Assembly (NCBI GenBank): GCA_903851035.1 | Contig: CAINND010000079.1 | Location: forward strand, 1 to 64,000 | Length of the DNA: 64,000 nucleotides | Reading direction: 5' to 3' | DNA from: an uncultured Acidobacteriota bacterium | GTDB lineage: Bacteria > Acidobacteriota > Terriglobia > Terriglobales > Acidobacteriaceae | The notes under the pieces: generated by a model | Seen by the model: only the letters and a program-made list of their open reading frames with translations | What the model was told of the DNA's origin: nothing | The model's database searches: none | In this document: positions 47,078-55,443 of the stretch, in pieces | Layout: each line of letters opens with the position of its first letter | Numbering within the stretch: the first letter of the stretch is position 1 | Translations under genes and position numbers: made by a program

Positions 47078-48260
47078 TCCGGTGGCGAGCATTGGATTTA
47101 TTGACGACGCGCACACCTTTGGCGGCACGCAGATTGCGCTGGCCCGGGCGATTGCCGCTCTGCTGGCGGGCAGCCCACTGAACATTGTGTGCGTGTGTCC
47201 GAAGGCGACGGAAAAGGCCATCGTAAAGATTACGGGGAGGCATGAGCGGCTGCGCTTTGTCGGTTGTCCGGCGGCGCTGCCGCTGAACATTGCATGGTTT
47301 CCGCTGCGGATAGCCCGGTTCCATTCCATCCTGCGGAGGCTGGTGCGGCAGGGAATCAACGAGTGGTGGCTGAACCTGGCGGGCATCGAGTTTGGGCTGG
47401 CGCCGCTGCTGGCGCTGCGGAGGCTTGGGATAAAGCCGACGGCGTGGCTGCATAACCCTTCGAGCTTTACGTCGTACAGCGCACGCGCCAGCTGGTTGCG
47501 GCGCGGGCTGAGCCGGTTGCGCGATGCGGCGGCCGAGCGCTGGGTTTTTCCTTTACACACGCGGCTGCTGCTGCCCAGCCGCGCGGCGGAGGAGAGTCTG
47601 CGGGCGCGCGTGCGCGGAGGAGTGGAGATCGCGACAGGACATCTGTATCCCGCGCTGGCAGAGCTTACAGAGTGGATGCCGGCGAGCGCGCGGGGCGATG
47701 GCGAACTGCGAATGTGGATGATCGGGCGGATTGATTTCGCTCCGAAGAATAATTTGGCCGCGCTGCGGGTGCTGCGCAACCTGCTGCGCGAAGGCGTGCG
47801 GGCGCGGCTGATGGTGGTGGGCGAGGGTCAGGATGCGGGCTGCTTTGCGATGGCCGCGCGGGTACTGGGCGTGCATGAGCATGTGGAGATGCTGGGATGG
47901 ATGGGCGATCCGTGGCAGCAGGTGAGCTTTGATGACGTGGTGCTGGTGCCGAGCGTGCTGGAAGGAATGCCGCTGGTGGCACTGGAGGCGATGCAGCGCG
48001 GCCTACGGCTGGTGGTGACCCCGATCGCTCCCTTTCGCGAAGCCTGTCCGAAGGAGGTTGTGGCCGAAGGGATGGAGGATGGCGCGCTTGCGGCGAAGGT
48101 GCGCGAGGTTGCGCTGCTGGAGCATGGGGCGCTGGTGAAGCTGTATCGCGAACGGCTGGAGAGGTTTTCGCAGTTGGCATTTGTGCGCAACTTTGCCGCC
48201 TTGCTGCCGCCGGAGCTGAATGCACAGACATGGGCGCGCGCGGAAGGATGGGCGGAATGA
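47064..48260 (+). CDS. glycosyltransferase, GT4-like
   Basis: 398 residues, GT-B fold. The N-terminal domain has SIGFIDDAHTFGGTQIALARAIAALL with the GG(T) loop. The C-terminal domain has RMWMIGRIDFAPKNNLAALRVLRNLL, LMVVGEGQDAG, and the donor-site block PSVLEGMPLVALEAMQRGLRLVVTPIAPFREA. GGAGGACTGCC precedes the ATG. The start lies inside the flippase gene, and its stop overlaps the acyltransferase start. Sugar specificity cannot be told. Confidence 0.88.
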   Translation: MPQSDPVASIGFIDDAHTFGGTQIALARAIAALLAGSPLNIVCVCPKATEKAIVKITGRHERLRFVGCPAALPLNIAWFPLRIARFHSILRRLVRQGINEWWLNLAGIEFGLAPLLALRRLGIKPTAWLHNPSSFTSYSARASWLRRGLSRLRDAAAERWVFPLHTRLLLPSRAAEESLRARVRGGVEIATGHLYPALAELTEWMPASARGDGELRMWMIGRIDFAPKNNLAALRVLRNLLREGVRARLMVVGEGQDAGCFAMAARVLGVHEHVEMLGWMGDPWQQVSFDDVVLVPSVLEGMPLVALEAMQRGLRLVVTPIAPFREACPKEVVAEGMEDGALAAKVREVALLEHGALVKLYRERLERFSQLAFVRNFAALLPPELNAQTWARAEGWAE

Positions 48261-48952
48261 CGGGCCGGCTGGCAAGGTGGTTGCTGCAACGCTTCCGCGG
48301 GAAAGAGGTTGTGCTGCCGGAGGGAATTCCGGCGGCGATGGTGCTGCGGCATCTGCTGCGCAAAGGGACTTTGCCGTGGCTGCGCGGGCTGATGGTGTGG
48401 CCGCTGCTGGGCGAGTGCGGCGGCAACTTTTTTCTCGGGCGGGGATGCCGCATCCTGTGCCACGCCAAGCTGCGGGTGGGTCGCAACGTGTACGTGGGCG
48501 ACCATGCGCACCTGGACTGCCTGAGCCTGGAAGGCGTGGAGCTGGGCGACAACGTGACGCTGCGCGAAGGTTGCTGGCTGCAGGTGACGAGCCGCTACGA
48601 CAATCCCGGCGTGGGAGTAAGAATCGGACGGGGAACGTACATTGGTCCGCGGGCGGTGATTGGCGCGGCAGGGAGGATTGTGATTGGCGAGCGCTGCCAG
48701 ATTGGCGCGAACCTTTCGCTGGTGGCGGAGAATCATCGCTTCGATGGCGCGGGGGAGATCTTTGCGCAGGGCGTGCGGCGCGAAGGCATCGTGATTGGCG
48801 ACGACGTGTGGATCGGCAACGGGGTGACGATTCTGGATGGCGTGACCGTGGGTGAGGGCAGCGTGCTGGGCGCGGGCACGGTGTTGACGCGCTCGGTGGC
48901 GCCGCGCTCGATTGTGGCGGGCGTGCCGGGAAGGGTGATGCGCACGCGATGA
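48257..48952 (+). CDS. left-handed beta-helix acyltransferase
   Basis: 231 residues from an ATG that overlaps the previous stop as ATGA. The hexapeptide-repeat core shows the I-G-x4 rhythm: LRVGRNVYVGDHAHLD, VRIGRGTYIGPRAVIGAAGRIVIGERCQIG and GIVIGDDVWIGNGVTILDGVTVGEGSVLGAGTVL, ending APRSIVAGVPGRVMR as in WcaF/serine O-acetyltransferase-type enzymes. The catalytic His is probably in ENHRFDG. It would O-acetylate a sugar of the repeat unit. Confidence 0.9.
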   Translation: MTGRLARWLLQRFRGKEVVLPEGIPAAMVLRHLLRKGTLPWLRGLMVWPLLGECGGNFFLGRGCRILCHAKLRVGRNVYVGDHAHLDCLSLEGVELGDNVTLREGCWLQVTSRYDNPGVGVRIGRGTYIGPRAVIGAAGRIVIGERCQIGANLSLVAENHRFDGAGEIFAQGVRREGIVIGDDVWIGNGVTILDGVTVGEGSVLGAGTVLTRSVAPRSIVAGVPGRVMRTR

Positions 48953-50232
48953 TGGTGAAGCTGCGCATGGGCGACCGCTTCCTCTACTTTGTGCTGCTGT
49001 GGTGCCTGTGCTCCTACAAGGTGCTGCTGGGCGGAGTGGGCGAGGCCGGATGGCGGGTGGACGACCTGCTGCTGGCCGCGGCCTTTGTGTTGCTTCTACT
49101 GCGTGGCGACCTGCGGCGGATGCCACGCTCGGCGGCGCTGCAGGCGTACCTGTGTTTTCTGGCGGTGAATCTGATTTCAGCTTTGTGGAATGGCTGGCGC
49201 GGGCGCGTGCCTGTGCTCTACGGGCTGCTGTTTACGGCGCGGCTGGCGGAGTACTTGCTGTTTTACGCCATGGGCTGGGTGCTATGCACGCGCGGAGCGA
49301 AGCTGTGGAGCAGTTTCCGCTGGTACTTCTACGCGCTGTGCGTGGTGGTTCCGTTGCAGACGGTGGGCGTGCTGAAGGTGGCGAGCCAGTTCAACGCCAA
49401 CCGTGCGAGCGGCAACACGAATGGTCCGTATGAGCTGGCGGTTGTGGCGGCATTTTTTATCTGCATATTTGGCTACGAGGAACGGAAAAAACTGAGCACG
49501 CTGGCGGCGGTGCTGATGATGGCACTGACGGCTTCTCGGGGAACGTTTGCCGGGACGGCCATGGGCTATGCAAGGCGCGCGCTGCGGCAAAAGGGGCAGC
49601 GGGTGCGCGCGCTGCTGCTGGCTTCGGCACTGGTGCTGGCGGCCCTTGGAGCGAGCGTGTGGATGGAGCATCGCACAGCGGGCGCAGCAGACAACGACGC
49701 ACTGGGCAGCCGTTTGCAGAGCGGCTCGCAACTGACGAGCGTGGCCGAAGCGCGGCTGCTGTGGGATGCGGCTCCGGTGTACGCCAACGAGAACGACTAC
49801 TACGCCGGAACGTTTTTGGACGCGGCGGATTACGCGGTGCTGAGCGGCGGCGACGTGAGCGGCATGATCCGCGTGGCTCGCTGGGCGACCCTGCTGAAGA
49901 CGACGCTGGCGCACGGGGATTCCATGCTGATCGGGTTGGGGCCGTCATTCGGCTCGGCGGCCGTGGATGGCTATTACGTGAGGGTGTTTATCGAGACGGG
50001 AATCCTGGGCCTGGCGGTTTTTCTGTGGTTCCTGCGCAGGCTGTGGCAAGCGCAGGCGGCGGGCGCGGCCTTTCAGGAGTTTCTGCTGATCGTGGCGGTG
50101 ACGGGAGTGTTCATCGACGTTTTTGCCAGCTACAAGACGATGCTGCTGCTGTGGGTGTGGCACGGAGTGAACCAGGCATGTGCGTGCAATGTAGTTAAAG
50201 ACGCGGTGAAGGATGAGAGCGGCCATGCATAG
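48949..50232 (+). CDS. O-antigen ligase/polymerase-type membrane protein (Wzy-like)
   Basis: 427 residues with about 10-11 membrane segments and a large periplasmic loop (about 230-330) that holds ENDYYAGTFLDAADYA and DSMLIGLGPSFGSAA. The layout, with a short RASGNTNGPYELA block, fits the Wzy_C/WaaL family. In this cluster it is the expected polymerase of repeat units. The start ATGATG overlaps the acyltransferase stop. Confidence 0.8.
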   Translation: MMVKLRMGDRFLYFVLLWCLCSYKVLLGGVGEAGWRVDDLLLAAAFVLLLLRGDLRRMPRSAALQAYLCFLAVNLISALWNGWRGRVPVLYGLLFTARLAEYLLFYAMGWVLCTRGAKLWSSFRWYFYALCVVVPLQTVGVLKVASQFNANRASGNTNGPYELAVVAAFFICIFGYEERKKLSTLAAVLMMALTASRGTFAGTAMGYARRALRQKGQRVRALLLASALVLAALGASVWMEHRTAGAADNDALGSRLQSGSQLTSVAEARLLWDAAPVYANENDYYAGTFLDAADYAVLSGGDVSGMIRVARWATLLKTTLAHGDSMLIGLGPSFGSAAVDGYYVRVFIETGILGLAVFLWFLRRLWQAQAAGAAFQEFLLIVAVTGVFIDVFASYKTMLLLWVWHGVNQACACNVVKDAVKDESGHA

Positions 50233-51421
50233 CCCAATGGCAGATCGCGTAATGCGCATCGCTTATCCGATGCGCGTGGACGCCCTGAGCAAACCGGGCG
50301 GCGATGTGCTGCAAGTTCGGAGATACATCGAAGAGGGCGCGCGCGCGGGCGACGATGGCGGGCCGCTGTTTGCAGGCGAGTTGCTGACTGACCTGCGTGC
50401 GGGTTTTACAGACTTCGACCTGGTGCACCTGACGAACCTGGACCGCCCGGCCGACACCTGGCAGGCGATGCGGAGCGCGCAGGGCGCGGGCAAGCCCATC
50501 GTCCTCTCTCCCATACATCACTCATACGAGGAGATTGAGCGCTTTGAACGCTATGGGCGCGGCGGTGTGGTGGGCGCCGTCAGCGGAGGGTTGGGCTTTC
50601 AAAGGTTGGAGCACCTGCGCGGGCTGGTGAGAAGCGTAAGCGATCCAAAACTGCTGCGGTCGGTTGCGGCGGTGCTGGGGCGCGGGATGCGGCGGGCGCA
50701 GAGGGAGATTCTGGCGGCGAGCCAAAGGGTACTGCTGTTGAGCAGTCACGAGCGCGAGGCATTGCTACGCGACGTGGGCGCGGTGCCGCAGGAGAAATTC
50801 GTGCTGCTGCGCAACGGGATGGATGCGGCGGCTGACTTCGATGCGAATGATGCGCAACAACATGCCGCGCGCGATGCGGACGTTTGCGTTGTGGGGCGCA
50901 TTGAGCCGCGCAAGAACCAGTTGGGCATACTGCGCGCGCTCGGCGGGCTGGGTGTGCGCGCGGTGTTTGTCGGCGCGATGAATCCGAATCACCGGGAGTA
51001 TGGCCGACTTTTTGTGCGCGAAGTGGAAGCCACTGGATGCCAGTGGCTGGGAGCCGTCACTCACGAAGAGACATTGGGATGGATGCGGCGCGCGCGGGTG
51101 CATGTGTCCGCCAGTTGGTTTGAGGTGCTCTCGATGGTTGATATTGAGGCGCACGGCGCGGGCTGCGTGGTGGTGGCCAGCCTGTGCGGCGGCTCGCGCG
51201 AGGTGCTGGGCGAGCGGGCGGAGTATGCCGACCCGGGCAGCGAGGAGAGCCTGCGGAGGGCAATCGTGCGGGCACTGGAGCGCAGCCGGGAGCGGCTGGG
51301 CGCGAATGGATCGGCGGAAAACGAAATGTCACGGATTGAGTTGCCCACCTGGAAGGATGTGGCACGGCAACTGGCGGGAATCTACCGCGAGGTACTTGCG
51401 GAGTGTGGGAGCCAGCGGTGA
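50225..51421 (+). CDS. glycosyltransferase (GT4-like)
   Basis: 398 residues. GT-B fold: the C-terminal donor half has VCVVGRIEPRKNQLGILRAL, WLGAVTHEETLGWMRRARVHVSASWFEVLSMVDIEAHGAGCVVVASLCGGSREVLG, with the EX7E-type spacing. The N-terminal domain lacks the usual GG loop but has LVHLTNLDRP. The start is taken at the ATG at 50225; an ATG at 50213 is possible. It overlaps the polymerase gene and its stop overlaps the next start as GTGA. Confidence 0.83.
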   Translation: MHSPMADRVMRIAYPMRVDALSKPGGDVLQVRRYIEEGARAGDDGGPLFAGELLTDLRAGFTDFDLVHLTNLDRPADTWQAMRSAQGAGKPIVLSPIHHSYEEIERFERYGRGGVVGAVSGGLGFQRLEHLRGLVRSVSDPKLLRSVAAVLGRGMRRAQREILAASQRVLLLSSHEREALLRDVGAVPQEKFVLLRNGMDAAADFDANDAQQHAARDADVCVVGRIEPRKNQLGILRALGGLGVRAVFVGAMNPNHREYGRLFVREVEATGCQWLGAVTHEETLGWMRRARVHVSASWFEVLSMVDIEAHGAGCVVVASLCGGSREVLGERAEYADPGSEESLRRAIVRALERSRERLGANGSAENEMSRIELPTWKDVARQLAGIYREVLAECGSQR

Positions 51422-52287
51422 ACTTTGCAATTTGCATACCGACGCTGAATGCGCGTCCACAGTGGGCGCGGCTGACGGAGGCTTTGCGCGCGCAGACCAT
51501 GCAGCCGAGCGAGGTATTGGTGGCGGACTCGGAGTCTGACGACGGCACGGCGGGACTGGCCGCTGGCGAAGGCTATCGCGTGATGAGCATCCGGCGCCGT
51601 GAGTTTCGCCACGGGGGGACGCGGCAGTTGATGGCGGAGCAGTGCGATGGGGCGGAGGTGATCCTGTACATGACGCAGGACGCGATACCGGCCAGCGAGC
51701 GCAGCATGGAGAATCTGCTGGCGAGCTTTGCGGATGACGATGTGGCCGCCGCCTACGGACGCCAGTTGCCGCACCAAGGGGCCGGGGCGATTGCAAGGCA
51801 CGCACGGATGTTCAACTACCCGGCGCGGGCGGAGGTGCGAACGCGAGAGGACGCGGCGCGGCTGGGTATCAAGACGATTTTTTTCTCCAACTCCTTTGGG
51901 GCCTATCGACGCAGCGATTTGATGGCGGTGGGTGGGTTTCCTAGGGAGGTGAACTTTGGCGAGGACACGGTAATGGCGGCGCGGCTGCTGCTGACAGGAA
52001 AGAAGATTGCCTACGCGGCTGGGGCGGAGGTGTATCACTCACACGACTACAGCTGGCGGCAGGAGATGGCGCGCTACGAAGAGGTTGGCCGTCTGCACGG
52101 CGAAGAGCCCTGGCTGCGGGAGAGTTTTGGCGGCGCAGGCGGCGAAGGGCTGCGCTTTGTGATGAGCGAGGCGGCTTATCTGGTACGTCACGCACCGGGC
52201 CAACTGCCGGCGGCGCTGCTGCACACGGCGGCAAAATATTATGGCTATCGCCGGGGGTTGCGGCGGGCGCGCAGGAAAGCGCTGTAA
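51418..52287 (+). CDS. glycosyltransferase, GT2 family (rhamnosyltransferase-like)
   Basis: 289 residues from a GTG overlapping the previous stop; GGAG lies upstream. GT-A fold: FAICIPTLNARPQWARLTEALRAQTMQPSEVLVADSESDDGT is the nucleotide-sugar region with the DSxSxD motif, MTQDAIPASE holds the DxD-like acid, and NFGEDTVMAARLLLTGKKIAYAAGAEVYHSHDYS is the C-terminal catalytic block. The layout is like RfbF-type rhamnosyltransferases. Last gene of the cluster. Confidence 0.88.
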   Translation: MNFAICIPTLNARPQWARLTEALRAQTMQPSEVLVADSESDDGTAGLAAGEGYRVMSIRRREFRHGGTRQLMAEQCDGAEVILYMTQDAIPASERSMENLLASFADDDVAAAYGRQLPHQGAGAIARHARMFNYPARAEVRTREDAARLGIKTIFFSNSFGAYRRSDLMAVGGFPREVNFGEDTVMAARLLLTGKKIAYAAGAEVYHSHDYSWRQEMARYEEVGRLHGEEPWLRESFGGAGGEGLRFVMSEAAYLVRHAPGQLPAALLHTAAKYYGYRRGLRRARRKAL

Positions 52288-52331
52288 GTAACTGGCAGGA
52301 AACAGAATAGGCCTTAAGGCTTGGAGTTGCC

Positions 52332-52382
52332 TTGACGCCGGGGCCATCGGAAGATAATCTTCTAACTGTGAAGCGTGTCACA
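52332..52382 (+). promoter_or_regulatory. candidate tatA promoter with CRP/FNR-type palindrome
   Basis: TTGACG at 52332-52337 and TAATCT at 52355-52360 are 17 bases apart. Seven bases further, TGTGA-N6-TCACA at 52367-52382 is an exact match to the CRP consensus core. In this downstream position a bound regulator would block rather than activate. The leader to tatA is about 100 bases. Confidence 0.5.
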
Positions 52383-52465
52383 GCCCATCTGTGCGCGCAC
52401 GAGCTAGGCTAAATCATGGGCGGGGTTCCGTTGTGGACCCTCCGCAAGATGCCACTGGAGGATTT

Positions 52466-52687
52466 ATGTTTGAAGGACTGTTCCAGCCGATGCACCTGAT
52501 CGTTATCCTTGTCATTGCCTTGCTCGTCTTTGGACCGAACAAGATATCCGAACTGGGCAAGGGACTTGGCCAGGGCATTAAGAACTTTAAGGACGCGGTG
52601 AACGAGGACCCCAACAAGAACGCGGCCAAGACGGCGAATCCGCCGGCCAACCCGCCAACGAATCCTCCCGCGAATCCGCCCGCATAA
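52466..52687 (+). CDS. tatA: Sec-independent translocase subunit TatA/E
   Basis: 73 residues. GGAGG precedes the ATG at 52466; the longer frame has no support. An N-terminal membrane helix (HLIVILVIALLVFG) is followed by the conserved GPNKISELGKGLGQGIKNFKDAV amphipathic helix, the TatA/TatE pattern. The C-terminus is a Pro/Asn/Ala tetrad repeat (NPPANPPTNPPANPPA) with no acidic tail. It forms the protein-conducting ring of the twin-arginine pathway; tatB and tatC are not adjacent. Confidence 0.92.
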   Translation: MFEGLFQPMHLIVILVIALLVFGPNKISELGKGLGQGIKNFKDAVNEDPNKNAAKTANPPANPPTNPPANPPA

Positions 52688-52715
52688 GGCTGTAGATCAA
52701 TATTTGAGATTGATG

Positions 52716-52746
52716 CCCGCGCCGGAAGATGGCGCGGGTTTTGTTT
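52716..52746 (+). terminator. intrinsic terminator after tatA
   Basis: CCCGCGCC / GGCGCGGG 8-bp stem around GGAAGAT, followed by TTTTGTTTT. A classical rho-independent terminator. Confidence 0.85.
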
Positions 52747-52747
52747 T

Positions 52748-52777
52748 GCGGCGAACCTGATGGGGTTCGCCGCTTTT
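52748..52777 (+). terminator. second hairpin after tatA
   Basis: GCGGCGAACC (52748-52757) pairs with GGTTCGCCGC (52764-52773) around a 6-base loop, followed by TTTTC. It may back up the first terminator or end the convergent acyl-CoA synthetase transcript. Confidence 0.55.
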
Positions 52778-52821
52778 CGTGCTATCCACTTATGGGGCCG
52801 GGCTGGTTGCAAGCCCGATGG

Positions 52822-54474
52822 CTACTTGATGCCGTCCACTTCCGTGGCTAGCGATTTGGCACTCTCACGCAGCTTGAACTTTTGCAGCTTGCCGGTACTG
52901 GTTTTGGGCAGGGGGCCGAAGACGACGGTGCGCGGCACCTTGTAGTGCGCCATGTTCTCGCGGCAGAAGGCGATGATGTCCTCGGCCGTGGTGAGGTCGC
53001 CCTCCTTGAGGGTGACGAAGGCGCAGACGGTCTCGCCCCATTTAACGTCGGGCTTGGCGACGACGCCGGCTTCGAGGATGGATGGGTGGCGGTAGAGAAC
53101 GCTTTCGACCTCGATGGTGGAGATGTTCTCGCCGCCGCTGATGATGATGTCCTTGAGGCGGTCCTTTACTTCGATGTAGCCGTTGGGATGCATGACGCCG
53201 AGGTCTCCGGTATGGAACCAGCCGCCGGCGAAGGCGTCCCTGGTGGCACGGGGATTCTTGAGATAGCCGCGCATGACGGTGTTGCCGCGCATGAAGATCT
53301 CGCCCATGCGTTTGCCGTCGGCAGGATAAGGCTCGACGGTTTGCGGATCGCCGACCATGAGACCTTCCAGCGTGACATAGGGCACGCCCTGGCGGGCCTT
53401 GAGCACGGCCTGCTCGGTGGCGGGCAGTTCGTCCCACTCCTGCTGCCAGGCGCAGACGGTGACCGGGCCGTAGACTTCGGTGAGTCCATAGACATGGGTG
53501 ACCTGGAATCCGGCGGCCTGCATCTTTTCGATGATGGCGGCGGGCGGCGCGGCTCCGGCGGTCATCATTTGCACACCCTGCGGAATGGGGCGGCGATCGC
53601 TCTCCGGAGCGTTGACCAGCATGCCCATGACGATGGGGGCTCCGCACATGTGGGTGACGTTGTGGTCGGCGATGGCGTCGTACATCGCCTTGGCGCTGAC
53701 CTGGCGCAGGCAGATGTGTGTGCCGGCCATGGCGGTGATGGTCCAGGGAAAACACCAGCCGTTGCAGTGGAACATGGGCAAGGTCCACAGGTAGACGGGA
53801 TGATGCGGCAGGGCCTGGGTGAGCACGTTGCCGATGGCGTTGAGGTAGGCTCCGCGATGGTGATAGACGACACCCTTGGGATTGCCGGTGGTGCCGCTGG
53901 TGTAGTTCAGGCTGATGGCCTGCCACTCGTCGGCGGGCTTGGGCCAGTCGTAATTGGCGTCGCCCTGGGCGAGGAAGGCCTCGTAGTCGCACTGGCCGAG
54001 AAGCTGACCGCCCTTGCCGCGGGGATCGTTGATGTCAATGACGAGCGGAGGGTTGGCCATTTTATCGAGCGCCTTGCTGATGACGGGCGAGAACTCGGTA
54101 TCCGTGATGAGGATTTTGGCTTCGCTGTGCTCGAGGATGAAGGCGATGGATTCGGCATCGAGGCGAATGTTGAGGGCGTTGAGGACGCCGCCGCTCATGG
54201 GCACGCCGAAGTGGGCTTCGAGCAGCTCCGGCACGTTGGGCGCCATGACGGCGACGGTGTCACCCACGCTGATGCCGCGCTTGTGCAGGGCGCTGGCCAG
54301 CAGCACGCAGCGCTCATAGGTCTGCAGCCAGTTGCGGCGCAGATCTCCATGCACGACGGCGGTGCGCGTGGGATAGACGGAGGCGGTGCGGCGAATAAAA
54401 CTGAGCGGAGAGAGAGCTTCCCAGTTGGCCTGGTTTTTGTCCAGGTCCATCTCAAAGATGTTGCGTTCAGACAT
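52822..54474 (-). CDS. acyl-CoA synthetase (AMP-forming)
   Basis: 550 residues. Activates a carboxylic acid to acyl-adenylate, then to acyl-CoA. The ATP loop LNYTSGTTGNPKGV, the adenine motif YGLTEVYGP and the GGWFHTGDLGVMHPNGYIEVKDRLKDIIISGGENIS hinge are all present, and the catalytic Lys is in PKTSTGKLQK. The closest type is a medium-chain or DmdB-like (methylmercaptopropionate) ligase; the substrate is not certain. GAGGAAACAC precedes the ATG at 54474; four more codons lie upstream. Convergent with tatA. Confidence 0.88.
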   Translation of the reverse strand: MSERNIFEMDLDKNQANWEALSPLSFIRRTASVYPTRTAVVHGDLRRNWLQTYERCVLLASALHKRGISVGDTVAVMAPNVPELLEAHFGVPMSGGVLNALNIRLDAESIAFILEHSEAKILITDTEFSPVISKALDKMANPPLVIDINDPRGKGGQLLGQCDYEAFLAQGDANYDWPKPADEWQAISLNYTSGTTGNPKGVVYHHRGAYLNAIGNVLTQALPHHPVYLWTLPMFHCNGWCFPWTITAMAGTHICLRQVSAKAMYDAIADHNVTHMCGAPIVMGMLVNAPESDRRPIPQGVQMMTAGAAPPAAIIEKMQAAGFQVTHVYGLTEVYGPVTVCAWQQEWDELPATEQAVLKARQGVPYVTLEGLMVGDPQTVEPYPADGKRMGEIFMRGNTVMRGYLKNPRATRDAFAGGWFHTGDLGVMHPNGYIEVKDRLKDIIISGGENISTIEVESVLYRHPSILEAGVVAKPDVKWGETVCAFVTLKEGDLTTAEDIIAFCRENMAHYKVPRTVVFGPLPKTSTGKLQKFKLRESAKSLATEVDGIK

Positions 54475-54530
54475 GTGTTTCCTCACCTTGGCGAACAGTT
54501 GGGCGAGATTACGTCAGGCGGGCGGGGATG

Positions 54531-55358
54531 TCAAAAACTCTTTGCGCCACCGGCGAACCAGTGTAAGGCGCCGAGCAGGAGGCGCGTGAACTCCTGGACG
54601 GAGCGGCTCTCGTTGTGCGGGCAGTGCTCGCCTCCAGCGATGAGGCGAATCTCGGCCGCGGGCAGCTCGCGGCGGAAGGCGTCGAGCTCTCCGGGATCGG
54701 TGCGGGAATCTTCAGCGCCGTGGAGGAGTGCGACCTTTGGCGCTGATTCGACGTAATTCAACTCGCGTAGGCGGCCATCGTAGAGGTCTTCTCCCGCAGC
54801 TAGACCATGGTGGTGCAGGGCCAGCCAGACGTTGCCTTCCGCCAGCAGCATCTGGCGCCAGAAATCTTCGCCATGATCGGCGGCAAGGATGTGGCTGACG
54901 CGCTCGCCCCAGCACTCGGGACGCTCGACCATGTCGCGGAAGAAATCCTGCGAGTTGGCTTTGAGGCGGCTGTAGTGGAAGGCCTCCAGCACAAGGCCCG
55001 CGCAACGCTCGGGATGCTGGAGGGCCATCCAGGCGGCGATCACCGAGCCGTCGCTGTGTCCCCAGAGGATGGCCTGCTGGATGCCAAGAGCGTCGAGAAA
55101 GAGGAAAGTCTCCTCGGCGGCGCGGCGATGAAAGTCCGGGGTCATCACGGCCGTGTGCGAGCTGCGCCCGTATCCACTGCGATCAGGAATAATAACGCGA
55201 TAATGGCCAAGCGCGTGCAACACGCGATGGATGGAAAAGATCTCGTATCCCCAGCCACTGTGCAGAAAAATGAGCGGCGCGCCCGTGCCGTGCTCGCGAT
55301 AGTGAATGCGGGTGGGGCCACCGGAGAGCGGCGAATGCGGAAGAGATACGAAGGGCAA
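54531..55358 (-). CDS. alpha/beta-fold hydrolase
   Basis: 275 residues. The oxyanion region is LIFLHSGWGYE, the nucleophile elbow is GHSDGS with Ser102, the acid is in HGAEDSRTDP and the base His is in GGEHCPHNES. DRSGYGRSS is also typical of this family. There is no signal peptide, so it is cytoplasmic. Its substrate is unknown; it is transcribed toward the acyl-CoA synthetase with a 56-base gap. Confidence 0.88.
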   Translation of the reverse strand: MPFVSLPHSPLSGGPTRIHYREHGTGAPLIFLHSGWGYEIFSIHRVLHALGHYRVIIPDRSGYGRSSHTAVMTPDFHRRAAEETFLFLDALGIQQAILWGHSDGSVIAAWMALQHPERCAGLVLEAFHYSRLKANSQDFFRDMVERPECWGERVSHILAADHGEDFWRQMLLAEGNVWLALHHHGLAAGEDLYDGRLRELNYVESAPKVALLHGAEDSRTDPGELDAFRRELPAAEIRLIAGGEHCPHNESRSVQEFTRLLLGALHWFAGGAKSF

Positions 55359-55443
55359 GCGTGGTCTCCTGTTTCTTATGTTCAGGGCAACGGTAGTGCG
55401 CGCGATGGATGTACTTAAGATGCCACGGACGGGCGTTGGGTTG

